Shown: piece after piece, positions 48,535 to 61,402 of the stretch
Position numbering within the stretch: position 1 is the stretch's first letter
Layout of the letters: each line of letters opens with the position of its first letter
DNA from: Girardinichthys multiradiatus
Taxonomy: Eukaryota > Chordata > Actinopteri > Cyprinodontiformes > Goodeidae
Assembly: GCF_021462225.1 (NCBI RefSeq)
Contig: NC_061817.1
Location: 6,793,327-6,857,326 of the forward strand
Reading direction: 5' to 3'
DNA: 64,000 bases
The notes under the pieces: model-generated
Database searches by the model: none
What the model was told of the DNA's origin: nothing
The model's input: the letters and a program-made list of their open reading frames with translations, nothing else
Position numbers and translations under genes: made by a program

Positions 48535-49670
48535 CATAAATTTGTTACTTCAAGGCTGGATTATCGTAATTCTTTACAATCGGTAAACCCAAAAAATTCA
48601 GTAAAAAACTTTTAGCTTATTCAAAATGATGCAAGTTAAGGTTCTGTCTGCAGAACCAGCTTCCGGTTTTAGTTTCAGACTAGCCTAAAAATGTTCCACT
48701 TGAATAAATTGTATAGCTACCGTGTTACCCTGAACTATCTCTACTTATTATGTTGCTATAGGCCTAAGTCAGTTGAGAACATGCTGACCACTTTTCCTCG
48801 ATCTGCTACTTTCTCCTACTGCTATCAAAGTATGCGTTCTCTGCAGTTAATACTACCATTTACTTTATGTTTCCTCCTCTTTTTTAGATTTTATAGAAGT
48901 CACATCTGGCCTGGAGCTTCTGTTTTGTTGTAACACCTTCATTGAGAGAGCCCTTGGCTGAGCTATTGCTGCCAATAACTTCATTTTTCTTTTCTAGAGA
49001 CGTGAGACTTCTGTGTTTAACACTGTCTCTATCCTACAGAAAGCAACTGAATTAGCTGTGGCTGCGACTACTTATATGTACTCTGTTTTTATCTCATAGC
49101 TTTTACTACTGGCTCAGAGTTTACATGTTTTTCTACTGGATGAAACCACTGAAGTAGCTGCTCTTGGGAGCTATTCCTGCCATTTAATTCTTTAGTTTTT
49201 TTCTTCAATGAAGAAAGTACTCCAACACCTGTGCTTTTCTTTTTTTGTGGGCCTGCTCTGTCTTGTTGGTTGCGTCAGATGACTGATCACATTGAGCCAG
49301 GTTGTCCTGGAAGCTCTGGAAGGGAAGATCGGCTTTACACTGTCGCCACAAGCATGCTCATTATAAGCTTGCATGTTTGGGATTGCTGCAAAGTCAGTGA
49401 CTCGAGGCAATAAGCTGGGTGTCCTTAAGTGAAAACCTTTTTAACAACTGGAATAATAAATTTAACTTGACTAAATTTTTATAGCTAATATTAAATTATG
49501 ATGCATGTAACTTACTTTGAATATGTCTACATGATTGGATAGAGTTGACTGTGAATTTCTGTATTGAGATGTAATTCATTTGGAATTAGCACTACACAAA
49601 TAAACTGAATTAAATGAAATTATTGAAATTAACTTGAATAAATTAAAACCTTTTAGGAGGAAAACTGATA
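48535..49670 (+). mobile_element. LINE 3' relic with long untranslated tail
   Basis: A trace of the reverse-transcriptase C-terminal block (CTGGATTATCGTAATTCTTT, AGCTTATTCAAAATGATGCA) is followed by a known fish LINE 3' region: TGACTGATCACATTGAGCCA, GGTTGTCCTGGAAGCTCTGG, CTCGAGGCAATAAGCTGGGT, AATTTCTGTATTGAGATGTA. It ends in AAACTGAATTAAATG-type repeats. The 80-codon frame at 48691-48933 lies inside it and is not a gene. Confidence 0.6.
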
Positions 49671-51419
49671 GGTGGATTGCACAAACTACATCAGTTTATA
49701 AAAACAATTTAGAAATATAAAATAGTGCGCAATATGCCCACTCTGTAACGCATAAAAAACAAACTCGATTTTTTTAAACACATACAGTATATAGTCAACA
49801 AGATGGTGTACTCAGTACACACAGAGTAAGCAGTCCAGATTTATAGTTTTCCCAGTGCTTAGGTTGCAAGGTAATTGCCCTTATTTATGGGGGGGCAAAC
49901 TTGACCAGGTCATTGGTGTTCTATCGCAGGTGGGGGTTGTCTATTTGCTGGGTGAAGGCAAGGGAAAGTTTAGCAGTGAATCGCAGAGCCAGATCATGGT
50001 CTGTCTAATGTGATAAGTAAACACACACTTTATAGTTCATATGCACTGCATACAATACACAAAAATGCACACTCTACTGGTTTATTAAATAGGATAATGA
50101 GGACTACTACAGAGGGGAAACAATCCATAAAGTTACTTTGTGAAAAAGTTACCAGCTCTGCGAATGTACCCCATGTGTGAGGGTCTTTCCCTTGTCACTA
50201 AATAAGTTGTTAGGTCTCCTTAGCTGTCAGGTCATATGTCCCACAAATTGGGTTCCCTTTCCTCTATAACTTGAAATCAATAAACTTTTCCCCAGACAGC
50301 ACATCCATCTCAGCTCATGACTATCATGTTACCAGTCAAGGTATAGACACAGTGACCCACCTGGGGATAGCCTTCCATGTGTTTTTATAGCCTGCAGTTC
50401 CTCACAGCAACATGAGGGGACATACCAAGATGCACAAATACATACTAATGCTACGTATTCCTAAAAGGTGGATGTAGCCTTTATTGAAAATAAATTATCT
50501 CTATTTATTCCTACACACCTAGCCTTGTTGACCTTTGCTGGATTAAAGTATTTTTTATTGACCTACATCTCGCCCCACATCTAGCCAAGTATACACCTGG
50601 AGCTGACTCCTAATATCTGGTCTTTTGACCTCCCCTCAATATTTCTACACTCTAATTGAATTGAATCTGCATGGGCTTTGCTTAAAATGAGTTCAAAAGA
50701 AAAGGTTTAATAGGCAATGGAGCTTTTTGTACAGTATCTGGCATCTCCTATTTCATTAAGTGTCTGCATGATTAAAATATATTAATCAAATTTCAAATTT
50801 TTTTAAGTTCAGTTTTCTGTGAAGAATGGTCTGTTTTTGACCTTGATATGACTACGAGGGAACACAGACAGGAATGAACTGTTTCAAGGAGGAAAGAAAA
50901 CAATGTTTGGTAAGAAAATGAAACAAAAAGGAGGGGAACTCAGGGGACCTTGAATGTTGCTGCTTGTCATCCACTTTTAATTATTTGGAATAGCTTTCAG
51001 CTCTGAGAAGTAAACATCTTCTTTTCTGTATGTTCCTTTATTAAATCTCAACATCCAGCTAGACTTTCAGACCACCTTACAGCATGTTCATGAATTCTTT
51101 AATAAGATACCAAGTAATTATGCTAGGCTGAATTTCCTGATGGGTTAGGAAATCTCTTTAGATCCCAACACTGCACATTGCATTTTTAAGTATAAAAGAA
51201 AAAAAGCTCAGTGCAAAGTGCAAAATTTTCTACAGTGCCAGCCACATGTAATAATATCATTGGTAAATATTTATTTAAGGAGGAACAGTCCAACATTAGA
51301 AATATTTTCACAAGATTGGAAAAAACATATAGAGGAATCTTTCTCTTTGCAGAAGTTCTGTAGAAGGTCCAGCGTCCTGGGTTCTTCTGTCATGCTCTCT
51401 TCTCTTTAGCTTTTTCTAC
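49671..51419. other. No gene seen
   Basis: Intergenic DNA without recognised coding or repeat signal. Confidence 0.4.
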
Positions 51420-51597
51420 AGGATTGTTTTTTCTCCAAATAGTTAATGATGCCATGCACTCTAACAAGGTAGCCAGGGATTTTGGAAGACGAACAAGCCC
51501 ACAGATCCATCATCATACTTAACAGTGGGCATGAGGTGTTTGTTTCCCCACAAACCAACCAGGAGTGTGGGTTGCCGAAAAGCTTGGCCATTCAGAG
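51420..51597 (-). mobile_element. Tc1-like fragment, minus orientation
   Basis: CACAGATCCATCATCATACT, AGTGGGCATGAGGTGTTTG and CCAGGAGTGTGGGTTGCCG are reverse-strand phrases of a Tc1 family. It breaks off at about 51597. Confidence 0.55.
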
Positions 51598-52009
51598 AGG
51601 AAGAAACCACAAAGCAACATAAAAAAGGCAAAATACAGTTTGCAAATGAACTCAGGGATAATGTTTGTAATTTTTAGAGACATGTCCTGGTCTGATGAAC
51701 CTAACAGTGAAGTGTTTGACAATAACGATCAAAACAGGGAAGCTTGATAGACTGAAATTATCCTCATCTTTGAGAGGGAATACAACATGTTTGCTCCAAG
51801 TTTAAAGCACAATTCCACCAAATGTTAGGCAAACTGATGAAAATTCCTGAATTTGAGGAGAGTAATACGTCATTATCTCTTATTATTCTGGCATTTATTA
51901 TTATTTTGGTAATGCTAGCTTAAAACTGGAAAAAATGTGTCTGGTTTATAATCAAACAGTGAGTAAAAAAGGTTATATCTTTCTATACAGTGTATGATAA
52001 TGGTAGATA
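51598..52009 (+). mobile_element. Tc1-like fragment (SB-related), plus orientation, cut by the gap
   Basis: AGAGACATGTCCTGGTCTGA followed by GATGAACCTAACAGTGAAGT gives the first catalytic-Asp region of a salmonid-type Tc1. It then jumps to the 3' tail (TATCTCTTATTATTCTGGCA and ACAGTGAGTAAAAAAGG) at the gap. Confidence 0.6.
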
Positions 52010-52109
52010 NNNNNNNNNNNNNNNNNNNNNNNNNNNNNNNNNNNNNNNNNNNNNNNNNNNNNNNNNNNNNNNNNNNNNNNNNNNNNNNNNNNNNNNNNNN
52101 NNNNNNNNN
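52010..52109. other. Assembly gap (100 N)
   Basis: Exactly 100 N, placed at the end of a Tc1 relic. Confidence 0.99.
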
Positions 52110-54399
52110 TAGTGCCTAATGGATGTTATGATTACTCAGCGGCCCCAAGATATCACTCTTTGCAACAGTTTTTCAACCATGACCTTTGGGATTTTATTTT
52201 TCCTCCCTTGCTACCAGTATTTTCTTTTTCAAGCAATTATTTTTTGACCGGATTTTCATTCACGTTAAGAGATTTTCGCCCCTGTAATTTTCAAAAGTTT
52301 TACTGTAAATATGTACAAAGACCAGATGTTATTATTCATTATCATTAGATAATTTGTGTAATTTGTACCCATCTCTTTCATTTAAATGTGAATTTTCAAG
52401 AGGAATCAGATTTGCTTGATAAATTATAATAAATCGTTCAATTACAGTGGAAGATGGTCATATTTTCAACAGACTCTGAGGAAAATCTGTAAAATATCTC
52501 TTTAAGATGATAAAAAACTATTTCAGATAAAGCAGTCACTACAAGTGGGTATGAAATAATGTAAATGTCCGTCTGACACAAAACAGGAAAAATGAGGGAC
52601 CAAAATATGAGACTGATGACACAGGTCACCTGCTAATAAATCTTTGCAGTAATGCACTTTCCATGGTAAAGAGATTTATTACACATATAGGAGACCTGAT
52701 ACAAAAACTTTTGTTTTGTATTTTGGGTAAACCTTTAGCTCTTTTATTGTTATGTTGACTGCAATAATACTGAGACACGTTTTTCCTGCAGAAACTTTGA
52801 TTCAACAAGATCTGGGGGCAATTCAAATAAAATTCACGTATGTCAAATTTATGTTTTGGATTTTATTTCTCATTAAATGCAACTTTGTTTCTTATTGAAC
52901 ACCTTACTTTTGTACTCAAACCTCTTCATTTATGAGACTCTTCTCAACACTTTCTCACAGCTGCTGGGAGTAGACCAGACAGACAAGAGTGTTATGAAAC
53001 AGAATATACATAAGGAACACATGCTTGTCCTTAAATCTCAGTGCTACTACAGCAGCAGTCAGGGCTGTAGTCCTGAATGAATAATTGATTTCCTTCTAAC
53101 ACAGGAAGTTTCCATCTGCACTATCACCCAGTGAGTCTCAGCTCAAATATATACAAAAATGTCCTTTCTCCAAGGGAACCCTGAAATAATACCACTGATG
53201 CTTTGCCAGATGAGTAGGTACACAAGTACTTCTCAAGGGGAGAGATTATTTTGGATTGTCTTAAGACTGAAAGCTATTGCTTTGAATGCTCTTGAATTCA
53301 CCATGTTTCACTTGGGGGACCTGCTAAGTGCTTCTGCTGGAAACTTAAATCTTAAAGTGATGTTCAACAGATTTTGAAAGTTTCTTATGCAAAGCAAACT
53401 TTCAAGAAACATATTTGTTAACACACCAAGAAAATATGCTAAATTTTGTCTGCAACATTTACATGTCCGTCATGGTTTTATTGATTTTGTAAGTGAATTA
53501 ACCCCTGCCTAAGGGATTGAGCAGATCAAAGCAAATCAAAGCTGTTAAAAATATAATAAATTTAACATTTCAAATAAAATCAAGAGTAACTACTTTTACA
53601 GAGATTCCCTTAAGGCCCTAGATGTGGTTCACGTATTTTCAAGCAAAATATTATTACATTTCAATTGTACCTTAAAGGAAAGACAATGTGTGCAACAGCC
53701 ATGCCTTACCATTTAACCACCACTAGTGTACAAACATGAATAATAATGAAGAAATCTGTCTCAGTGTGAATGCTGAAGAATTTTTTCCTCTCCTCTCATC
53801 CCTGCTCCTTTCACACACTCCCTCTTGGTATTCTGCCAAGGCTGGTCTTTATCCACAGGCATCCTGTGACAGAAGCTGGCACAACAGGGATACTTTTCAC
53901 AGAGATGCCACCATACCTGCCATTCTCTGGGAGCAGTGCCAGAGCCTGTTTTCCATAATCAGGTCAGACACAAACAGCCACATCACAGCCTCTGTGGCCC
54001 TAACATCCACCTCAGGTGGAGCTCAGTGTGGAGGTCGGCTCACTAAATTAAACATTGACAGAGGCAACTCAGGTTAGATGCAAACCAACACTGAACTTGC
54101 AGCACACTCCTTGCTTGCTAGCACTTCTTGCAATACAGTATTTCCTGAAAAATAATTAACTATTTTCTACAGTAAAATAATCAGATTTCTTTTTAAAATT
54201 TCTATTAAAGATTAATAACGTGGGTGAAAAAAAAACATCACAGAAAAGTTTATTTATTCAATTCAAAATGGGAAACATATTATATGGGTTCGTTACACAC
54301 AGATATATATTTTAAATGGTTATTTTTGTTAGTTTTAATGATTATGATTTACAGCCTAAATGAAAACCCAAAATTTACTTTAAAATAAAATTACAAAAT
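52110..54399. other. No gene seen
   Basis: A+T-rich DNA; the 113-codon frame at 53736-54077 has no recognisable domain and no clear splice context. Confidence 0.4.
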
Positions 54400-54700
54400 C
54401 ATGAGGAAGGCTGGTGACATGAGAGTTCTTCTGCAGTCAGTCAATCACATGCTACACAGGGAGAATAAGCCACAAAACATCATAGCTGTCTGTTGGCAGA
54501 GTGCTCTATCCAAGTGTGTTAGTGAAAAGTAAAATGTTGATAGAAATAGACCAACAGGGTTAACTGCTGTCTTGAAAGAAGTTCATCTAAGCCTATTTAA
54601 GAGTTTGGTGGGGATTCGCAAGGCTTGAACTGCACCTGGAGTCAAGACCCACCCACACAGATGATCTGTTAACATCTGTCCAAATAGTGAAAATGGGTCA
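54400..54700 (+). mobile_element. Tc1-like relic, N-terminal transposase region
   Basis: GGGAGAATAAGCCACAAAAC, GCAGAGTGCTCTATCCAAGT, AACAGGGTTAACTGC and GGGGATTCGCAAGG are in the order of the DNA-binding part of a Tc1 transposase. Frames are broken and ends were not found. Confidence 0.55.
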
Positions 54701-55758
54701 TTGTTGTGTCTTAAAGTACTCAAATTGAAGGTTAGCTTTCTCTAAACTATGCTTTTTCTATCAAATTAATTAAGGCTATTTACACATCTTTGCAGGAGGG
54801 AGGGAGTTGCTTCTTCAGATGTAAATCTCTGGGGTCTGGAAAATTACCCTAGGGTAATAAATCAAAATCTCAAACAGTACTTCTATCTAAATCCTGTTAG
54901 GTTATAGCAAGTAGCACAGTTTTCTCTAGTAAATATAATTTTTTTTAATGATTCAAACTATGTGGACACATACTGTTTATGGAAACACGAAAAAAGCTGT
55001 CTATGTACTTCAATATATGAAGTTTAATGAAGACATTCCACAAGTTTTTCACTGACTGACATTCCAGAGATGTTTCCTTCACCTTTTTTGCTTGTGTTCC
55101 CATGTTCTATTCAGCTGTTCATGTAGGAATGATGGCATTCATGAAAAGGTCCAATGCAATTTCTTGTCAAGGTGAACTGTATTCTAGCTATAATTATTAG
55201 ATTTAGACTCTTTTATTTAACCATGTAAAGCAAGTGAAGCCTGTTCATTTTTCTAAATCTATTGTAAAAGAAGTATAGAAATAAAATAACATTTTTGTGC
55301 TACCATTTGTTTAAGCGTGTATATTTAAAATATTAGGTGACTCCCACAGTGCAACTAACCCTTACTATAAAAATGCAAAGCTAGATAAAAAGAAAAAAAT
55401 TGTTTTACAATATATGACTGATAAAACAACTTTGTCTAGGCACAGTATGCAGATTATGGAAAGTGCTGTTCAGTATGCTGGTGCTGATGTGCCCCGTTGA
55501 TTGTATCCTTTGTTCCTTTTAGGCAATAAATGTTATTCCTTGTTATGAAAAATTCCTGGACTGAGTAAAAGTAGTACCAGATGGCACAAGTAAGAAGGAT
55601 GCATACCAACAGATTTCCATGCTTTCTAGATTTTCTTTTTTTTTTGGAGAATATAGATCCAAATAAACAGTATACACTTCAACAAATGGTGACTGACATT
55701 TTGAACAAAATAATTGTTTTTTATTTTTTTTATTTCAAGAATGCAGATTTCTTATGTA
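54701..55758. other. No gene seen
   Basis: A+T-rich DNA without recognised features. Confidence 0.4.
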
Positions 55759-57365
55759 CAGGTCCTTCTCAAAATATTAGCATATTGTGATAAAGTTCAT
55801 TATTTTCCATAATGTCATGATGAAAATTTAACATTCATATATTTTAGATTCATTGAACACTAACTGAAATATTTCAGGTCTTTTATTGTCTTAATACGGA
55901 TGATTTTGGCATACAGCTCATGAAAACCCAAAATTCCTATCTCCCAAAATTAGCATATTTCATCCGACCAATAAAGAAAAGTGTTTTTAATACAAAAAAC
56001 GTCAACCTTCAAATAATCATGTACAGTTATGCACTCAATACTTGGTCAGGAATCCTTTTGCAGAAATGACTGCTTCAATGCGGCTTGGCATGGAGGCAAT
56101 CAGCCTGTGGCACTGCTGAGGTCTTATGGAGGCCCAGGATGCTTCGATAGCGGCCTTTAGCTCATCCAGAGTGTTGGGTCTTGAGTCTCTCAACGTTCTC
56201 TTCACAATTTCCCACAGATTCTCTATAGGGTTCAGGTCAGGAGAGTTGGCAGGCCATTGAGCACAGTGATACCATGGTCAGTAAACCATTTACCAGTGGT
56301 TTTGGCACTGTATCAGGTGCCAGGTTGTGCTGAAAAATGAAATCTTCATCTCCATAAAGCTTTTCAGCAGATGGAAGCATGAAGTGCTCCAAAATCTCCT
56401 GATAGCTAGCTGCATTGACCCTGCCCTTGATAAAACACAGTGGACCAACACCAGCAGCTGACACGGCACCCCAGACCATCACTGACTGTGGGTACTTGAC
56501 ACTGGACTTCTGGTATTTTGGCATTTCCTTCTCCCCAGTCTTCCTCCAGATTCTGGCACCTTGATTTCCGAATGACATGCAGAATTTGCTTTCATCCGAA
56601 AAAAGTACTTTGGACCACTGAGCAACAGTCCAGTGCTGCTTCTCTGTAGCCCAGGTCAGGCGCTTCTGCCGCTGTTTCTGGTTCAAAAGTGGCTTGACCT
56701 GGGGAATGCGGCACCTGTAGCCCATTTCCTGCACACGCCTGTGCATGGTGGTTCTGGATGTTTCTACTCCAGACTCAGTCCACTGCTTCCGCAGGTCCCC
56801 CAAGGTCTGGAATCGGCCCTTCTCCACAATCTTCCTCAGGGTCCGGTCACCTCTTCTCGTTGTGTAACGTTTCTGCCACACTTTTTCCTTCCCACAGACT
56901 TCCCACTGAGGTGCCTTGATACAGCACTCTGGGAACAGCCTATTCGTTCAGAAATTTCTTTCTGTGTCTTACCCTCTTGCTTGAGGGTGTCAATAGTGGC
57001 CTTCTGGACAGCAGTCAGGTCGGCAGTCTTACCCATGATTGGGGTTTTTGAGTGATGAACCAGGCTGGGAGTTTTAAAGGCCTCAGGAATCTTTTGCAGG
57101 TGTTTAGAGTTAACTCGTTGATTCAGATGATTAGGTTCATAGCTCGTTTAGAGACCCTTTTAATGATATGCTAATTTTGTGAGATAGGGATTTTGGGTTT
57201 TCATGAGCTGTATGCCAAAATCATCCGTATTAAGACAATAAAAGACCTGAAATATTTCAGTTAGTGTGCAATGAATCTAAAATGTATGAATGTTAAATTT
57301 TCATCATGACATTATGGAAAATAATGAACTTTATCACAATATGCTAATATTTTGAGAAGGACCAT
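55759..57365 (-). mobile_element. Tc1/mariner family A element, copy 3, full length
   Basis: A 1607-bp unit with both ends, CAGGTCC at 55759 and a decayed GGACCAT at 57365, flanked by TA at 55757-55758 and 57366-57367. Terminal inverted repeats run about 200 bp, and each arm holds two related direct repeats, an outer CTCAAAATATTAGCATAT and an inner one near CAAAATTAGCATAT. The transposase inside is broken. Confidence 0.92.
56054..57036 (-). pseudogene. Tc1-like transposase, family A copy 3, inactivated
   Basis: Starts MGKTADLTAVQ at 57036. A one-base loss in the GRKR stretch shifts the frame near 56866, and a second near 56310 breaks the end of the catalytic domain. The intervening 214-codon piece (56881-56237) keeps the HTH, LFSDESKF and GNQGARIWRKTG, but the second catalytic Asp is Asn (QHNLAP). 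The region encoding the final Glu (NPIEN) persists in another frame. Better preserved than copy 1 in the FGNQGAR stretch, worse at the active site. Confidence 0.88.
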
Positions 57366-57367
57366 TA

Positions 57368-60300
57368 CTGCATAACCAAAACAGCTTTATTCCTGCATTC
57401 CTGTCACCAGAAAAACTAGTCTACAACTGAGGAGCACTGCATTTGGCAAGCTTAAGACAATCCTGCCTAAAATGAGAAAAATTTTGATAATGGTGAAGTT
57501 CAAGCAACATTGCTACCGGAATACGTAAAAAAAATGTTGCATTGCTAAATTGGATGGCGACCAGTACAAAAGCCTTCAGCCATGGAAAACCAACACCCAA
57601 TTACTATTACATGAAGAAACAAAGAAATTGAAAGAAATGCTCCACCATTGAGCAGTTTGTGAAAAATGGCATCTCATTGTGGGCCCATTTTGTTTCACAT
57701 TAATACTCCTCGCATGCATTTTCTGACAGTGCAGGTTGTTATCCGTTAAGATTACATTGTGTGAAAACACACAAAAAATAAAATAACTCATGAATATCAA
57801 GTCACACATGATAGTGTGTTAGAAGTGTCTAGTTTAATGTACCAGGCTCTCTATGATGTAAAATATACTGAAAACACATTAAGATAGACTCAAAAGTGAA
57901 GTGTAAGAACTTTTGATTCTTTGTATCTCATGAAATCAGTCACATACATGGGACTGCGCAACCCATAACACTTCAGTGTTTGCAAAGAAATGCAGTATTG
58001 TTTGCGGCTACTAAACTTGGTATGATGATCTTCCAAGATTTGAGTACTAACTTCCAACTTTGAGGTGAATTGAGCACACGTGTGGAATTTGAGACTGCTT
58101 ACTTATAGAGCTTATAAGGGAGGCAAATCCAAGTATTTGGACAAGATCAGGTAAAAAAAAGAACAGATAATGCAGTTGGTAGCAAAAATACCACCATGGA
58201 AAGTTGTTGGTTCATCTCTGCAAAACAACCTCTAATACAAAGGGTTATATGAAAATTGAATATGAAAACCCTAACTAAGGTGACTGGACTTTGACAACGT
58301 CCAAAGTCACATGCTCTTCTTATTAATCAGGACAAGGGGATGTTTTTTTACACCTGTCAAGTCCATAAATTTAAGTCCATCAGTCCTCTTCTTACCTGGT
58401 GACGATGTTTAATGTGACCTTGAGAAGCAGTTTCTGTTCCCAGGACATCTGCATGCCATTCCTTCACTGCTTGACTACGCATGCTTCACTTCTCCATGAA
58501 AATACAGGTTGTTGTTTTTTTGTCTGTCTTTTATTTCTCCTCTCTTCACCATTCCTTTCTTCTGTTCCTCAAGGACAGAGCTGCTCATGCAGCACAGATT
58601 TACACAAGTGTTTTACATCTGCTTGTCAAGCCACACTTTTTTAGAGAGCCAGTGGCAACTTACTACAACTACCAGATTGTCATCAGAGGTGGTACAGTTG
58701 TATTTTTGTAACCATGGTAAACTATTCAAAACCACTCTTCACTGCTTTAACAAGTAAGAATCAGTTCTCACACAATTTTCATTACATCTGCCATACCTGA
58801 ACACCTCTAACCAAATATGAACCAGAAGCCCCAATTCTCAATAACCCCCGATGGTCGCAGATACTTTACACTCCTAGTATGAATGAACTTAACCTTTTTT
58901 TTGTTAGGGGGATTTTTTTAGCATCGCTACCTTGATGCGCTACCGGTTTACAAAGTTGTTTTAGTACAATCTCCAGGTTAAAATGTGTGATAGATGATTT
59001 TTATTGTTGTTTCTTGTATTTCAAAAGAAAATTCTACATAAACCATGGCTCTTGTCCAAATAATTTACTCTCTGCTGGTGATATTCACCATAAACTGTCC
59101 TGGTGCCAAACTTAGGCACTTCAGAGTTCTGCCTTCTGTGCCCAAAATTAGGTCATAAATTAACATTAAGATCATTTAATTTTGACATTTGTTAATCCAG
59201 TTATTATCAATCAAAAGAAGATTTTTTTCTCCCACCGCTCCTGTTTAAGAAAACATTTTCTTAATGACTTTATACATTTCTTGTTACAAAAATGTTTAAA
59301 TTACTTATAAGCTTGAAAAAACAATAGAAACACTGATTTGTGGTCTATTGATATGTTGTAGCTTCTATCTTCTTTAGGTTTATGAAAACACTACACCATC
59401 AAAAAACAAACAGTTAGCCTTTCTGCAACTACAATAAAACTCTAAGTCCTGCTGCAACATGTCCACACAAGAACAAGTTTTATAAAAAAAATTTATGTAA
59501 GAACAGACAATCTAAAGTGTTTTTTTATGATGACCTGTCATTCAGTCGTGATGCTTAGGTTTTTCCCTGTTTTACCACAGTTTCACAAGTTGAAGTCAAG
59601 TAATTTAAGTCCTTACATGGGGAATTGCTTTAAATGTATTCATGCTTTCCATCCAGTAAACCCATCAATCATGCATGAACATACAACAGTATCACAGGAA
59701 GCTTGCAAATTGTATTAACCCATCATTACCACAGTCAGTCAGTCACATGAATCATCTGTAAATATTAAGTGTTATGAACTCCAACTGGGTAACTGTTTCT
59801 TTATCTTTTTCTGTTGACCTCAGGCAGCCAGCCCTGTCAAGCTTGCTGGCATATGAGCTACACACTGGGACTATGTCATCCCTTTCCACATCCCATGAAT
59901 AATCCATGATCTAAGAGGCTCAGGGAGCAGCGCTGGGTGCTCTGTGAGAGGCTTTCACTAAAGCAAACTGTCAAAAACAAAGGCAATAGTGTCCGCATTT
60001 ACTCAAGAGAAGGTAGGAGAAGTTGGACAACAACAATGACCGCAACCGATTCACTCAACACCCAGATGGTTCAGTTTTGTTTCTGTATGAGAGGATGAGT
60101 TTAGGGTTAATTGAAGTTTTCTCTCTTTTTAGACCTTAGGAAATGAGAATGAGAATGAGCCTGTTGTAGAGAAAGACTACAAGACTTGATGAAAAATATT
60201 TTTTGTTTATTTGATTGCACGCAATTACAATGACCATATCTGTACATATAGGTGCCAAGTATAAAAATATACTGACAGAACACTTTTGCACACTGATTTC

Positions 60301-60409
60301 TTTTTTTTTTTCTTAATGTGTCCTGTCCGCCAGAGTAGCAGTCATATTTGTTGTCTAGGTGCCAAGAAAAATACAAATAGATTTACTTTCACAAGTGGAG
60401 CATAACGGC
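57368..60409. other. No gene seen
   Basis: A+T-rich DNA. Overlapping short frames at 58399-58757 in three plus frames suggest chance openness in a T-rich stretch. Confidence 0.4.
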
Positions 60410-61062
60410 TAACGCTATAATGCTCCACCTGAATATATAAAAAACTTTAATAGAAACTGCTTTGGGATCATTTCAATTGCAATGGACATAGAAACGGAAA
60501 CGAAAAGAAAAAAAAAAGAAGCAAGAAAGAGAAGGAGGTGGGTCAAAAAGGAGAAAGGGAGAGAAGGATAAAAGAATACAGGAGAAAAAGAAGGACGAAA
60601 AGAATACAAAATACTAGATGACTGCTTCTACACCTGCAGAAACATATATAACAACAGCAATTTTACTGAAAAGTGCACAGTATTAATGAATGCAAGACGT
60701 ATTTGGTGGTAACTGCGGCTCAATATAGAACATCTGTGTATCTGTTAACACCTGAGACCACAGGGAATATCATCCCCTAAGCAGAGCCCTGAAAGAGCCA
60801 AGGGCCCCAGGCCCTGGCAAGCGGCCATCGGGAGGTGAGCCAGCACACAACAAAGCACCCGGCCCCGGACACCGAGAACCACCATTACACTGCCGGGCAG
60901 AGACACCAGCCACCAGCAGGGAGTGTGGCAGGGGTGGAACTGGACTCTTCATTTCATGGGGCCTCAGCTGATGTTGGAGAAATCCAGCGTCCTCCTCTGC
61001 CCATTCTGGGATGTCGGAGAAGACAAGCTGGTCCCGCATCCCTGTTTTACACACTGATTTCT
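60410..61062. repeat. Purine-rich tract followed by GC-rich block, probable dispersed repeat
   Basis: 60490-60600 is strongly purine-rich on the plus strand (AGAAAGAGAAGGAGG type). After about 170 ordinary bases comes a GC-rich block (60775-61040) with CCAGGCCCTGGCAAGCGGCC and CCACCAGCAGGGAGTGTGG. The pairing resembles a common teleost dispersed repeat, recalled from memory. Open frames of 79 and 94 codons on opposite strands follow from the GC content. Confidence 0.5.
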
Positions 61063-61397
61063 GAAGTGGATTAAATTAAGACTTCTCACACACAGTGAAA
61101 ATGTGCAAATTTAGAAGCTGAAAAGTTAATTACTACATTCTTGTAAAGCACATATTACAGTTACCATCATATAAACGTGCATTAAAAAAAAATTTTGCAA
61201 GTTTGACTGGGACCTGCTCTTTTTAGTTGCAGCAGAGGAAAAATAAAATCTCAAAGTGAGGCGTTGTTCCAGTTATTTTCATTCTGATGCAAACTTAAGC
61301 ACAATTATAGAATAAACACCCATTAAATCTATTAGTGATTTTCCAGTGCTTATTGCATATTTGCTCATATGCTTATATGTTTAATTACTCAGGTTTT
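61063..61397. other. No gene seen
   Basis: A+T-rich spacer. Confidence 0.4.
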
Positions 61398-61402
61398 AGT
61401 AG

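Noticed and set aside
53736..54077. 113-codon frame as a small gene
   Set aside because: No domain, no conserved splice context, and comparable chance frames are common in the window.
60770..61074. Coding exon in the GC-rich block
   Set aside because: Frames are open on both strands as expected from GC content, and the sequence resembles a dispersed repeat.
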